A stretch of DNA of 64,000 nucleotides from Photobacterium proteolyticum (lineage in GTDB: Bacteria > Pseudomonadota > Gammaproteobacteria > Enterobacterales > Vibrionaceae), in contig NZ_MJIL01000084.1 of NCBI RefSeq assembly GCF_001939735.1, positions 62,001 through 126,000 of the forward strand, in the 5' to 3' direction. The notes beneath the pieces were generated by a model. That model saw nothing but the letters and a program-made list of their open reading frames with translations, was not told where the DNA came from and ran no database searches. Below are positions 18,473 to 27,366 of this stretch, one piece after another (the first letter of the stretch is position 1; every line of letters starts with the position of its first letter). The position numbers were made by a program, and so were the translations under genes.

Positions 18473-19243
18473 TCAAGGAGTGAGATCAGTATCAATCCAG
18501 TATTTTGAACCAGATATATTGGCATCAAGCAAAAAGCCTTTTTCATCAATCTGATAGATTGCTATACCACCATTATATTTTGCCGTCAGCTCCGCACTTT
18601 CCGTGCCAGCCACTGCGCCCATTTCTGAGGTAGCCTCCCAGCCATCATCGACGAAGCCATCAAAGGTTTTCTGGTCTTCAAACAAAATAATCTGCTGATA
18701 AAACTTACCGCCAATTCCTGCTGCCAGTCCAGCGCCAAACATTTTCATGTAGGTGCGTTGATCTGTTTTCCGATTAACGGCAACGCCGGCCCCTTGACTG
18801 GTATGAAGCATCAGAGAAAATTTACGCGAATCAAATACGGCATAGCCATAGGCTTGGTCAAACAACAACTTCGCTGAGGGTTGCTCATTGAACAGCCGCA
18901 CCAGCGCGGTATCAGACATCGTATCCAGGGCCAATCGTGCTTCCTCGGGGGTTTCAGGCTCCAGCATCTCATCGAGCTTGGCTTCACCGGCTGCCAGCCA
19001 CTCTTTGCCCTTCTCGATAGAAGCATCTGTCCACTCACCGGCGGTATTAAACGCCTCCTCGCCCCAGCTTGATACCGAATCCCAAGTCTCTTTCGAAAAC
19101 TCCGACACGCTATCCCAAGCTTTTTTTGAGCTTTCGCTGACTTTGCTGCCGATATCTGATGCTGTTTCCTTCAGCTTCTCCCAACTGGCATGTGCTGGCA
19201 TCGCCAGCAAGCTCACCAGTACAACAAGTGCTTTTACCTTCAC
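18473..19243 (-). CDS. SYLF/YSC84-type lipid-binding protein, exported
   Basis: An exported protein of 256 residues. Signal peptide VKVKALVVLVSLLAMPAHA leads into a helical repeat region rich in Trp, Ser and Glu (KAWDSVSEFSKETWDSVSSW), probably coiled or amphipathic. The C-terminal half carries the SYLF signature: YGYAVFDSRKFSLMLHTSQG and GVAVNRKTDQRTYMKMFGAG. SYLF domains bind lipids. I place the start at GTG 19243, preceded by GGAGAG; the frame is open to 19288 but that extension would precede the signal peptide. It lies just upstream of cas6 on the map but reads independently with mog. Confidence 0.85.
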   Translation of the reverse strand: MKVKALVVLVSLLAMPAHASWEKLKETASDIGSKVSESSKKAWDSVSEFSKETWDSVSSWGEEAFNTAGEWTDASIEKGKEWLAAGEAKLDEMLEPETPEEARLALDTMSDTALVRLFNEQPSAKLLFDQAYGYAVFDSRKFSLMLHTSQGAGVAVNRKTDQRTYMKMFGAGLAAGIGGKFYQQIILFEDQKTFDGFVDDGWEATSEMGAVAGTESAELTAKYNGGIAIYQIDEKGFLLDANISGSKYWIDTDLTP

Positions 19244-19299
19244 GATATCTCTCCGAGTAGTGCTGGCAACCCAAACGGCTACCAGCATATCAGTTACGA

Positions 19300-19833
19300 T
19301 TACTTCTTTTTAGGACGGAAAGGCTTCATCACCTCTTCGTTACACTCAAGGTAGGGGCCTTCCATCAAATCAATACAGTAAGGTATAGCAGGGAAAACGG
19401 CATCCAGACATTCACGAATAGATTTCGGCTTACCCGGTAAGTTCACAATCAGGCTATCAGCACGAAGTCCTGCTGTTTGACGTGACAAGATGGCAGTCGG
19501 TACAAACTTCAACGACTCGGCGCGCATTAGTTCACCAAAGCCCGGCATCATACGATCACAAACAGCTTCTGTGGCCTCAGGAGTAACATCACGTTTAGCC
19601 GGACCAGTACCACCCGTTGTCACAATCAGGCTACAGTCGAGTTCGTCAGCCATTTTGATCAGCGTCGCTTCGATAACGTCCTGCTCATCAGGGATCACTT
19701 CGTACACCGGCTCCCATTCTGAAACGAGGTAGTCATTCAATGTCTCGATAATTGCCTTGCCTGAAATATCATCGTATACACCAGCACTTGCACGGTCGCT
19801 GACCGTTACAATACCAATTCTAGCTTTTGTCAT
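19300..19833 (-). CDS. mog: Molybdopterin adenylyltransferase
   Basis: MoCo biosynthesis enzyme adenylylating molybdopterin before molybdate insertion, 177 residues. Motifs: IGIVTVSDRASAGVYDD at the N-terminus, LIVTTGGTGPAKRDVTPEAT (about 69-88) with the conserved GGTG loop, and LIVNLPGKPKSIRECL (about 128-143) with the PGKP signature. Length fits Mog rather than MoeA. GAGGG precedes ATG 19833. It lies between the SYLF gene and the CRISPR operon, with no functional link seen, and its presence marks where the CRISPR island meets core genes. Confidence 0.95.
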   Translation of the reverse strand: MTKARIGIVTVSDRASAGVYDDISGKAIIETLNDYLVSEWEPVYEVIPDEQDVIEATLIKMADELDCSLIVTTGGTGPAKRDVTPEATEAVCDRMMPGFGELMRAESLKFVPTAILSRQTAGLRADSLIVNLPGKPKSIRECLDAVFPAIPYCIDLMEGPYLECNEEVMKPFRPKKK

Positions 19834-20001
19834 TTGTTATCCCTCAGACTTACGTCTTGCATGTTAGGTAGATCCGTTACGAGCCGACAAAAACTAATCA
19901 GCCCGCAATACAATCAGATTAAATGCAAGTTTAAGGAATAAAATGAGCGGGATAAACCTCTAAATCACAAAAAACGTCCTGATTAAATCGGTTAACCGTT
20001 G

Positions 20002-20898
20002 TCATGCCAGCGATGGAGGTTGAATAAGCTGATACCGCCCCAATCCAAACGTTGTTTTTCCGCCAATATTCAGCTGTTCACCGACTACAAGTAACGGTAG
20101 TGCTTCACCTATCTCACCATAAAAGCTTACCTGCCCTTTTAGACCACCAAACGGTAGCTGGGATTTCGCTTTCATCGAGTAGCGCTGCCAATCTTCAAAG
20201 TAGCAATGGCTCGTCAGCTGATAACCACCAAGCTGCGGACGTTGCTCATAAAGGTGGTCAAACAACGACGCATCATCACACACCCAAAACTGACTGAGCT
20301 GTTTGAGTCGCCGTAATACGTGATTAAGCCAAAACTCCAACTCCGGCGGCTGCCGGTCAAGCAGCCTGCCATGATGTTTAAACCTCACTGGTGTTTGCAA
20401 ATAGAGCGCCAACTCACAATCAGCTATCGGCAGTGTTGCCGGTAACGACTGAGAAAGCACCTGAGCCAACGTGAAGGTTTCAACACCAGCGCACACTCTT
20501 GACGGCAAGACTGAACTGACACTGATTACTTGAAAGGGAGTGTGTGCTCTGCCAAAGCCCATTTTCTCCCCCAACTTCAGTGCCAGTAACAGCTTGTCCA
20601 CCAAACTTACAGCGCTTCCGAACAATGCTAATTCAAAGTGCAGCAGCTCCCCTTTCCTCCACTGAATCTTATGATCCTCTGGCGGAGAGATCAGGTACGG
20701 CTTTGGCTGACGATTAGCATGTTCGCCATAGCAAACAAAATACGCCTGTTCATCGGCTTTTTTCAGGGCATGGCCAAACCAGCCATGCAACATTGAGCCT
20801 TTGAAAGCCGGCAGCGTGCAATCTTGTTGTAATTGCACGCACACCCGCAAACGCAGCAGTTGAAACTGTTCGGCGAGGTAAGCAAGCGCTGGCCCCAT
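20002..20898 (-). CDS. cas6: Cas6-type CRISPR repeat endoribonuclease
   Basis: Pre-crRNA processing RAMP of 298 residues. The C-terminal Cas6 fold is seen as LPFGGLKGQVSFYGEIGEAL followed by LLVVGEQLNIGGKTTFGLGR, the glycine-rich loop of the family. The N-terminal domain has LPAFKGSMLHGWFGHAL, also typical of this Cas6 branch. The general-acid His is not certain; H189 or H190 (RFKHHGR) are candidates. It is the last gene of the operon and starts on the A of the upstream stop. The repeat has a 4-bp stem ending right before an 8-nt ATTAAGAC tag, the product expected from Cas6 cleavage. Confidence 0.87.
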   Translation of the reverse strand: MGPALAYLAEQFQLLRLRVCVQLQQDCTLPAFKGSMLHGWFGHALKKADEQAYFVCYGEHANRQPKPYLISPPEDHKIQWRKGELLHFELALFGSAVSLVDKLLLALKLGEKMGFGRAHTPFQVISVSSVLPSRVCAGVETFTLAQVLSQSLPATLPIADCELALYLQTPVRFKHHGRLLDRQPPELEFWLNHVLRRLKQLSQFWVCDDASLFDHLYEQRPQLGGYQLTSHCYFEDWQRYSMKAKSQLPFGGLKGQVSFYGEIGEALPLLVVGEQLNIGGKTTFGLGRYQLIQPPSLA

Positions 20899-23183
20899 TA
20901 GCTTTGCCCCTGAAGGCCATACTTATCTTCCAGCCTTTTCAGTTTTTCCTTTCGTTGATTTAATTTTGGCTTATTCCTTTTATTGTTAGCCAAATCCAAA
21001 TAAGCACTTACCTTTTTGTCACAACACATATCATGAAACTCTTGATGAAAATCTCCTTCAATACCCCCTGCCAAGCACTGATCTAACAACGACTCAATCT
21101 GGTTATTGTAACTCTGCCGCATATCCTTGCTGGCCTTGACCTCGGTCAGGTTGAGCTTCTCTTTTAATGCATAGAACGCTTGTTCCTGTTCAGACATTGC
21201 CGCAAACTTCTCTGCTTTCTCTGCGACTTTACGCTCTTGCTCTGACGCTCCGAACAAATTGCCTTCATGGGTCGACAAACTGCCTTCATTTCGACAATGC
21301 TCAACCAGTGCACTTAACCTCCCCTGGCCGAAGGCACTCCCTACATCACTGTTGGTGAACAACTCATTGCGCGATAAGGATTTGCCCTTATGCCGCCAGT
21401 CTGGCAGTACTTGTTTTTCTCTACCCTTAAGCGCACTGGTATAAGTAGTCACACTATAATCCTTGCTTTGCAGCGGCATATAGGACAAAGGCTTACCTTC
21501 ATTCTCAGCCAGATTGGCAAAGGCCAATAAGTGCTGTAATTGTGGGCTTTCCTCCCACTGTTTGCCGGGGTAGTGCTCTTCCATCATCGACTTGAATTTT
21601 GCAATATATGCCTGGCTGTTTTCAGCCATTTCGCCCCTTGCCGACTTCGCCTTGCACTGTTCAACGGATACTTTCACCGCACCAGCCCCAAGCGGTTTAC
21701 CATGGCCCAGAATATGGTGAGCCTCTTCACAGCCCCCCCACTCTAACGCCCAAAGCAGTGCCCCCAACTCTTCAGGTTTGAGGTTATGAAATACTATTCT
21801 GCCGCTAAACTTGCTGCCAGCTTGCATTAGCTCAAGCTGAGTCTGAACTGCCGGTTTATTTTTCAAGTCCTGAGGCAGGTGAGCTTTAAACGTTGGCCTT
21901 GCCGGATAATACTTCCAACCTTTCAAGGTGGAATTGGCTTCATACTGGCTGAGTTCATTGTAAACAACCGCTTGTTTACCACCATTCTGCTCTAGGTATC
22001 CAGCCAAAAAACTTGCCTTGGGTTCACCGAGAATGGCCGGTGAAGAAGTCGATATCCCCTTGTTGTCATCACAACTGAGATCAGAGAAAAACACACGGCT
22101 CTTCAGGCTGAAACCTTTCTCGCGAATAGTACCAAACATCAGTTCTGCCATATCAAACACATGAGCCGATTCCGCCAGCTTTTGAGTCTGATGGGCAACC
22201 GTTTTGACCGACTTGTCATAAAGTTTTCGCGGCATCTGGGCAAAGCCGAGTGCCAGAATTTTCCCTTGTTTCTCTTTGGCAAAAACCGGAATACCCAACT
22301 GTGGGTGAGGATTTTTTTTCAGATAAGAAACCAAGCTTTCACTGTGATTATCGAACAGTTTATTTGCCATGCGATTTAAATCGGGCAGGCTAACCACGGT
22401 TTGCTCTTCACCGTAAAATAGGTAACTGAAATTCAGTCTTGTCGAAGTATACTTCTTGCTCCCTGGGCGGAAGCTGGTAAAAACAGGGTACCCATGAAGC
22501 TTACCATCACCCAGCGCGGCAGCCCGGGCCACCTTCACCATTTTGCCCTTTGTTCCCTCTATGCGCCTTTCTGCGACATCAAAAGAAATAGCATCATTTT
22601 TCAAAGGCCACTTTTGGTATTTCTCTTCGGCTGGCTGCTTGTGAGATTCATTAACGATTTTACATTTAGTGTGTTTATTAAACTCATCGTGGAACAAAAC
22701 CGTATGGCTTGCTCTTCGCAACGTCCAACGTTTCAGCTCAGCATCAAATTTTAGCCAATAGGCTTGAGTGTCGGATTCGCGCACTTCTCTGGCGTATCGA
22801 GTCTCGGCATTTGAGATATCACGAAACGAATAATGATGATCATCAATGGAGCCAAATTTACCAAAGGTTGCTATTTCCAGTACATTACGGATCATGCCTT
22901 TGAGGCTGGTTGACGGAATAACCGGGTTGCCCAGCGGATCTCTGGCCCACTGAACCAAGGTTGGTTGAGTGCGCTTACCATGAACATCTTTCTTACCCTG
23001 CTCGACCTGGTGCCCGCCTACACACAAGGGTGTTTTGTTTTTCAGAGAGTATGTAATGACACCGCTCAAGCCATCTTCAAATGGCACATCATGGCTAACC
23101 AAGTTGGCCCAACTTGGCATAAAGTTCCACTTCGACAACGGTACAAAATGGTAAGGGGCATGAACATCTTTACGGTATTCCAT
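20898..23183 (-). CDS. Giant RAMP protein, TIGR03986-like
   Basis: A Cas7-superfamily protein of 761 residues. The N-terminal RAMP motif reads GNPVIPSTSLKGMIRNVLEI (about 87-106), preceded by FVPLSKWNFMPSWANLVSHD and TPLCVGGHQ. A second glycine-rich RAMP loop, HHILGHGKPLGAGAVKVSVE, lies near residue 475. The last 250 residues are helical and charged, without a motif I recognise. The layout matches the TIGR03986 CRISPR RAMP family, found in unusual type III loci. It is likely a backbone or capping subunit of the effector complex; whether it cuts RNA is unknown. It overlaps the small gene before it by 1 bp. Confidence 0.8.
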   Translation of the reverse strand: MEYRKDVHAPYHFVPLSKWNFMPSWANLVSHDVPFEDGLSGVITYSLKNKTPLCVGGHQVEQGKKDVHGKRTQPTLVQWARDPLGNPVIPSTSLKGMIRNVLEIATFGKFGSIDDHHYSFRDISNAETRYAREVRESDTQAYWLKFDAELKRWTLRRASHTVLFHDEFNKHTKCKIVNESHKQPAEEKYQKWPLKNDAISFDVAERRIEGTKGKMVKVARAAALGDGKLHGYPVFTSFRPGSKKYTSTRLNFSYLFYGEEQTVVSLPDLNRMANKLFDNHSESLVSYLKKNPHPQLGIPVFAKEKQGKILALGFAQMPRKLYDKSVKTVAHQTQKLAESAHVFDMAELMFGTIREKGFSLKSRVFFSDLSCDDNKGISTSSPAILGEPKASFLAGYLEQNGGKQAVVYNELSQYEANSTLKGWKYYPARPTFKAHLPQDLKNKPAVQTQLELMQAGSKFSGRIVFHNLKPEELGALLWALEWGGCEEAHHILGHGKPLGAGAVKVSVEQCKAKSARGEMAENSQAYIAKFKSMMEEHYPGKQWEESPQLQHLLAFANLAENEGKPLSYMPLQSKDYSVTTYTSALKGREKQVLPDWRHKGKSLSRNELFTNSDVGSAFGQGRLSALVEHCRNEGSLSTHEGNLFGASEQERKVAEKAEKFAAMSEQEQAFYALKEKLNLTEVKASKDMRQSYNNQIESLLDQCLAGGIEGDFHQEFHDMCCDKKVSAYLDLANNKRNKPKLNQRKEKLKRLEDKYGLQGQS

Positions 23184-23698
23184 TACTTACTCTCCTTGTG
23201 AAAGCCAACAAATTGCTGAGCCAATGGTATCCAGCGCCCTTTTCTCGGCCCCTGTTTCTCCTGCTGCCACCAAAGCCGATATATTGCTGCCTCAGGGTTC
23301 TCCAGAGCATCCACTGCCAACCCCGAACGTAAGTAAACCACTTGCTCCCGGCAGGCATGCTCCCCATTGTCTTTCTCGTCTAACTGCATGCTGATTAACT
23401 GGTAAGTACCATCGCCCAGCAGGCGAGTTTTCAGGCTATCCCCACCACGACACCATTCACCTTCAATAAAATCATGTCGACTCGGCGCCCTGTCATCAAC
23501 CACCACTCGATCGCGGTACATTACCCAGCCCTGGACAGGTTGAAAGGCCTCTACTTCCGAGGCAACCTGTTCTGCAGTCAAGTCCCTAAAGGTATTAATA
23601 ACTAAATGACACCCAGCGAGATCGGGCAATTCGCACCCGAGCACATTTTCCATGGCTTCGTTATGGCCTTTTAACTTCTGATAGTCGTTCATGCTCAT
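23183..23698 (-). CDS. Small type III CRISPR-associated protein, possibly Csx19-like
   Basis: A 171-residue protein, acidic, without membrane segments. A WVMYRDRVVVDDRAP strand-turn near residue 57 and IYRLWWQQEKQGPRKGRWIP near the C-terminus loosely resemble Csx19, a small subunit of type III-D loci. The similarity is by eye only. It is locked in the operon: its start overlaps the double-RAMP stop by 4 bp and its end overlaps the giant RAMP start by 1 bp. No separate Cas11-type small subunit is evident in the operon, so this protein might also fill that role. Reality of the gene is near certain; the name is tentative. Confidence 0.6.
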   Translation of the reverse strand: MSMNDYQKLKGHNEAMENVLGCELPDLAGCHLVINTFRDLTAEQVASEVEAFQPVQGWVMYRDRVVVDDRAPSRHDFIEGEWCRGGDSLKTRLLGDGTYQLISMQLDEKDNGEHACREQVVYLRSGLAVDALENPEAAIYRLWWQQEKQGPRKGRWIPLAQQFVGFHKESK

Positions 23699-25167
23699 TG
23701 TCCGGCCTCCTCAGCTACCGCCACAACGTTCAGCGTTGATTCATTCACCAACCATGGCTGTTCTTGATGGTGTTCAACCAGGCTTGCCCCTCGACCGCTT
23801 CCTGCACCCAACGGCAATAACCCGTGTTTCAAATCATCCAGCGTATCTATAATCGCCTGTGATAAAGCAGGGCTAACGGCATTGTCCGGAGCAACCCAGA
23901 GCTTTAAGGTAAATTCCGGCTGATACAGAAGCTGTTCGTTAAAAAGTGCCCCTTGACGGACACCACCGGTAAAACGGTCAATACTGTTGTGTTGGCGGAT
24001 CACGGTATGCTGAAAACTTACCGGGCAATCATCAACAAATAGCTTACCAGCCAGAGAGTTATCGTGTTCTTCATCAGCAAGGCCAAAAATGGCGCTCAGT
24101 TCTTGGGGAGCCAGCTCCCACTGCTGATGGATAAAGTTGGCTTTGTGCGCCTCGGCTTCCCCTGGGGCATAGCGAGTCGCTTCCTGTTGCCAGGCTTGTT
24201 CGATAACTTGATCTTTTTGCTCGGCCCAGTCGCCACTGTGACGGCGGTAGTGGTAGGCAATACGATGAGCCAGCATGCCTTTGATGCTGCTGCCACACAA
24301 TACTGGCTCAGCGTCGCCTAGCTTGCCGACATTATTCGACCAGTTTACAGCGGCCTCGCTGTAAGTCAGAATATCTACCTCAGCGTTTTCCTCTCCCAGC
24401 AAGACAGAACCCGCACCGCAACGCCAGTTATCCAGCGCCTTGAGTGGCAACGAGGCAAACAAGAGACCGTCATCATCTGTCGGCCAGCTCGCGTCCAGTG
24501 TTGTAGGTACCTTGTCGAGTTTTCTAGCATCTTGCAGCAGGCGACCGCTCTGAGGCCCGGTAGAAAGGTCGGCCTGAGTATACTCACAAGCTACAACCCG
24601 GATCTGCCCCAAGCCATTACGCGTATTGGCACCTAAAGCAAACCGTCTGTCGCCCCAGCAGGCCAGCAGCTCCGGCCATTGCACCTGCAACTCTTTGGCA
24701 GCGTTATCATGCCAGTCAATGCTCAGGCTAAACCTCACGCCTTTCGGCAGCAATAACTGATCAAACTTACCCGTATCGGCAGCAACGCCCCGATCATTGA
24801 TGCGGACTCTCTCGCGGTGCAACGGGCGCTCCTGAGTCATCAGCGCCAATAAAGGGTCTGTCGTCAGCGACTGCTGACTTCTCAACCCGGTTACCGGACA
24901 ATTCGTGCTATCGTGGATAAGGCCATTGGTAATGGTGAGTACCGAGCTCACCTCCGTCGAACCAAACCACAACTTGCGCACGTCCTTGCCAAGACGGGAT
25001 TCAACCAGATGCGACCAGACACCGGCAACTGCCGTAGCCGGAATATATGGCAAGCCGTTCGCGTCTCTGGCTAGCTGGGCATCAAAACCCGTTTCACGCC
25101 CACCGGTATTGATAGCCATTGGCGACTGAGTTTCGATTACAACGCGATAATGGTGAACTTTACTCAT
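23695..25167 (-). CDS. Double-RAMP Cas7-like protein
   Basis: A 490-residue fusion of two Cas7/RAMP units. The first has GGRETGFDAQLARDANGLPY then IPATAVAGVWSHL, aligning with the Csm3 catalytic loop; D29 is the candidate RNA-cutting Asp. The second begins near residue 240, with VLCGSSIKGMLAHRIAYHYR as its glycine-rich helix, and ends with DLKHGLLPLGAGSGRGASLV as its C-terminal loop. The second copy lacks an obvious matching Asp. Fused Csm3-type proteins are known from type III-D loci. It overlaps csx10 by 8 bp and the next gene by 4 bp, so stoichiometry is probably set by coupled translation. Confidence 0.82.
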   Translation of the reverse strand: MSKVHHYRVVIETQSPMAINTGGRETGFDAQLARDANGLPYIPATAVAGVWSHLVESRLGKDVRKLWFGSTEVSSVLTITNGLIHDSTNCPVTGLRSQQSLTTDPLLALMTQERPLHRERVRINDRGVAADTGKFDQLLLPKGVRFSLSIDWHDNAAKELQVQWPELLACWGDRRFALGANTRNGLGQIRVVACEYTQADLSTGPQSGRLLQDARKLDKVPTTLDASWPTDDDGLLFASLPLKALDNWRCGAGSVLLGEENAEVDILTYSEAAVNWSNNVGKLGDAEPVLCGSSIKGMLAHRIAYHYRRHSGDWAEQKDQVIEQAWQQEATRYAPGEAEAHKANFIHQQWELAPQELSAIFGLADEEHDNSLAGKLFVDDCPVSFQHTVIRQHNSIDRFTGGVRQGALFNEQLLYQPEFTLKLWVAPDNAVSPALSQAIIDTLDDLKHGLLPLGAGSGRGASLVEHHQEQPWLVNESTLNVVAVAEEAGQ

Positions 25168-26752
25168 CCGTGGTGTCCTCCAGTTCCTTATCCAACACCC
25201 TTGCCATTTGTTTCAAACCCTGCCATGTCGAGAGATCATAGCGGCACAGCCTTTCCAGTAATATTCGCATTGTCGCGATATCCATTGCCTTTCCGGCCGG
25301 ATGGCTTATCCCCTTAAACAAAGAGGCAAAGGTCAGCAATTTGTCTGTTCCCTGCCACTGGATACCCCAACCCAACTCGTCATTTCCCGGTTTGCATATC
25401 GCATGCTCACCGTCAAAAATGCCTTCAGTCCAGCATCCTTCAGCCAAACGAACCCGCTCGCTAATCCGCCGCCACTGTGTAGAAGACGGGCCAGCCTCGT
25501 TGCTGATCAGAATATGGTTATAACGCCTTGCATTGAGGTACCCCTCGCAAATCTGGCCAAGCAACGTCTTCACCGTTTCCTCACGGGTAGAGTGAATATG
25601 ATCCTGACCAAGCTGCTCCTCAACCCAGCGGATCAATGGAGAATCAACCCCCAAAGCGGATTTAGAAGTTGCCACTGGCGCCTCTATCGATGAAAACAAC
25701 CGTTCAGATTGCAATACATCCTGATATGACCAGTCAGGATTTACATATACCCAACCCAAACCTTGCTGGCGGTTAATCCCGATACCTTGCTGCTCTATGG
25801 CATGAACAACCTCGCTTATCTCTGCCGGTGTCATTGCCTCTTCAAGTGCATATACCAATACCGAACCTTTGCTAATCAGCACCTGCTCACCATCTAACCC
25901 TTTACGTTTCTGGTTAAACCGGCTGATTTGCTGGCTGCGAACGAAAGTGCGATCTGCGACCAGAGAAGCCCGCAGCGATGGGTGAATTAAACTTGCCTCA
26001 GGCGACAGGGTTGGCATTCCATTGTTATCTAACAGCTCACAGTCACTCAGACACCACACGGTCAGATAGCCATTACCCTCGGCTCTGTCTGGTTGCAAAG
26101 CCGCGGTTTCCGGCAAGAAGGTAATCGTCACCCGTCCAAACTCGGTATTTCGTGACCGGCCAATTCGTAACGTACCCTCTAACGCTGCACGCAAATCCTG
26201 TTCATCCGCGCTATCGCAATCAACCCAGCCCGCAAATGTCTGATCCGACTCGATATAGGCATAAGAAAATAACTGACCTTCTTTTGCACTGCCGGTATCA
26301 GGATTCAATGCCGTTTTCGTGGTCAGGGATTGCTTGACGCTTGCAGCACCGCCTTCCGGGCTCAAGTAACCGTCGCGGCACTGCTTGAACTGGATACTTT
26401 TGTAGTTTTCATGATCACGCTCGAAAGTCACACAGGCATGATTGGTGATCACATCAACATCGTAGCGATCGGCATTTACCGCTTTTTTGCCTTTTTGAAA
26501 ATGCCAGCTTGCTGGTGTAGGAAAGGCCAGTTTGCCTTCTACCACTGGATAACATGGGCTAAATCGAGTTTGGCCACTGTGAAAACGTCGCCAATTTTCA
26601 GCATCATTGCCTTTGGAATACAACTGAGCAGCAACAGCACCGAGTATTGCACTGCCAGGAATATAATCCAGGCACTCATGGTTATTGGTTGTTGCAGCAC
26701 TTTGACTGACAATAACGGGATCACGTGTGGTTAATGTGTAGTAGATGCGCAT
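25160..26752 (-). CDS. csx10: Csx10-like Cas5-group RAMP protein
   Basis: A 530-residue protein with the Csx10 pattern. CLDYIPGSAILGAVAAQLYS (about 28-47) is the N-terminal RAMP helix, QLFSYAYIESDQTFAGWVDC (about 163-182) the central strand pair, and LRIGRSRNTEFGRVTITFLP (about 196-215) the glycine-rich loop. The C-terminal half repeats a weaker RAMP-like region (GIGINRQQGLGWVYVNPDW). Csx10 takes the place of Csm4/Cmr3, holding the crRNA 5' tag next to Cas10, and is the marker of type III-D. It lies between the csm3-like gene (2-bp gap) and the double RAMP (8-bp overlap). Confidence 0.82.
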   Translation of the reverse strand: MRIYYTLTTRDPVIVSQSAATTNNHECLDYIPGSAILGAVAAQLYSKGNDAENWRRFHSGQTRFSPCYPVVEGKLAFPTPASWHFQKGKKAVNADRYDVDVITNHACVTFERDHENYKSIQFKQCRDGYLSPEGGAASVKQSLTTKTALNPDTGSAKEGQLFSYAYIESDQTFAGWVDCDSADEQDLRAALEGTLRIGRSRNTEFGRVTITFLPETAALQPDRAEGNGYLTVWCLSDCELLDNNGMPTLSPEASLIHPSLRASLVADRTFVRSQQISRFNQKRKGLDGEQVLISKGSVLVYALEEAMTPAEISEVVHAIEQQGIGINRQQGLGWVYVNPDWSYQDVLQSERLFSSIEAPVATSKSALGVDSPLIRWVEEQLGQDHIHSTREETVKTLLGQICEGYLNARRYNHILISNEAGPSSTQWRRISERVRLAEGCWTEGIFDGEHAICKPGNDELGWGIQWQGTDKLLTFASLFKGISHPAGKAMDIATMRILLERLCRYDLSTWQGLKQMARVLDKELEDTTDE

Positions 26753-26754
26753 GG

Positions 26755-27366
26755 TTACTCTCCACTGTTGGGCTGTACGGAAACCATCACCTGACCTAAG
26801 CCCCGATGGCGCTTGGCCCCCAACGAGGTGATCATCGTCACCGCTTCAGATAAATAACGAGAAAACAGCTCTTCGGTCAGCCCCGAGGCTGCATAAGACG
26901 GATGTGCCGTATTCATTGTGACTTCCGCCTCCAGCACTAAGGGCACGACTACCTCCATGCTCCGCAGGCTGCCTTTCAGTGCAACACCACTTTCATGGTC
27001 AATCGCCGTCGATTGCACCACACGGTATAAATACCGCTTTGCATCCGGGTGCTGAATAAAATACGCCTGCTCACCATCTGATAAGCGGCCACTGGAAATC
27101 TGCAACATTCCCTGAGCCTCAACGCCCGAGTACTCTTCAACCCCAAACAATTGGTTAACCAATGCATCACTGTTATCACCGAACCACTGATTTTTTGCGC
27201 AAAGACTAAATGCCTCCTTCAACAAGCCCTTAATTCCCTTGCCGGGCAAATAAGGCAGGCCGTGAGCATCTTTAAGAACCATTGCATCGGCATAGGCGCC
27301 GGCTTCTTTGCCATTACCGATATGCCAGTCAGAACATAACTCAAACTTTAAATACAACGTGCTCAT
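26755..27366 (-). CDS. csm3: Csm3-like Cas7 backbone protein
   Basis: A single Cas7 unit of 203 residues. The catalytic loop is KEAGAYADAMVLKDAHGLPY (about 20-39) with D27 at the position of the target-RNA-cleaving Asp of Csm3. LPGKGIKGLLKEAFSL follows it, and the thumb strand is TAIDHESGVALKGSLRSMEV (about 116-135). The C-terminal GAKRHRGLGQVMVSVQ is the glycine-rich RAMP loop. It forms the repeating backbone that measures target cleavage in type III complexes. It overlaps cas10 by 4 bp (ATGA). An intact Asp suggests target RNA slicing is kept. Confidence 0.86.
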   Translation of the reverse strand: MSTLYLKFELCSDWHIGNGKEAGAYADAMVLKDAHGLPYLPGKGIKGLLKEAFSLCAKNQWFGDNSDALVNQLFGVEEYSGVEAQGMLQISSGRLSDGEQAYFIQHPDAKRYLYRVVQSTAIDHESGVALKGSLRSMEVVVPLVLEAEVTMNTAHPSYAASGLTEELFSRYLSEAVTMITSLGAKRHRGLGQVMVSVQPNSGE

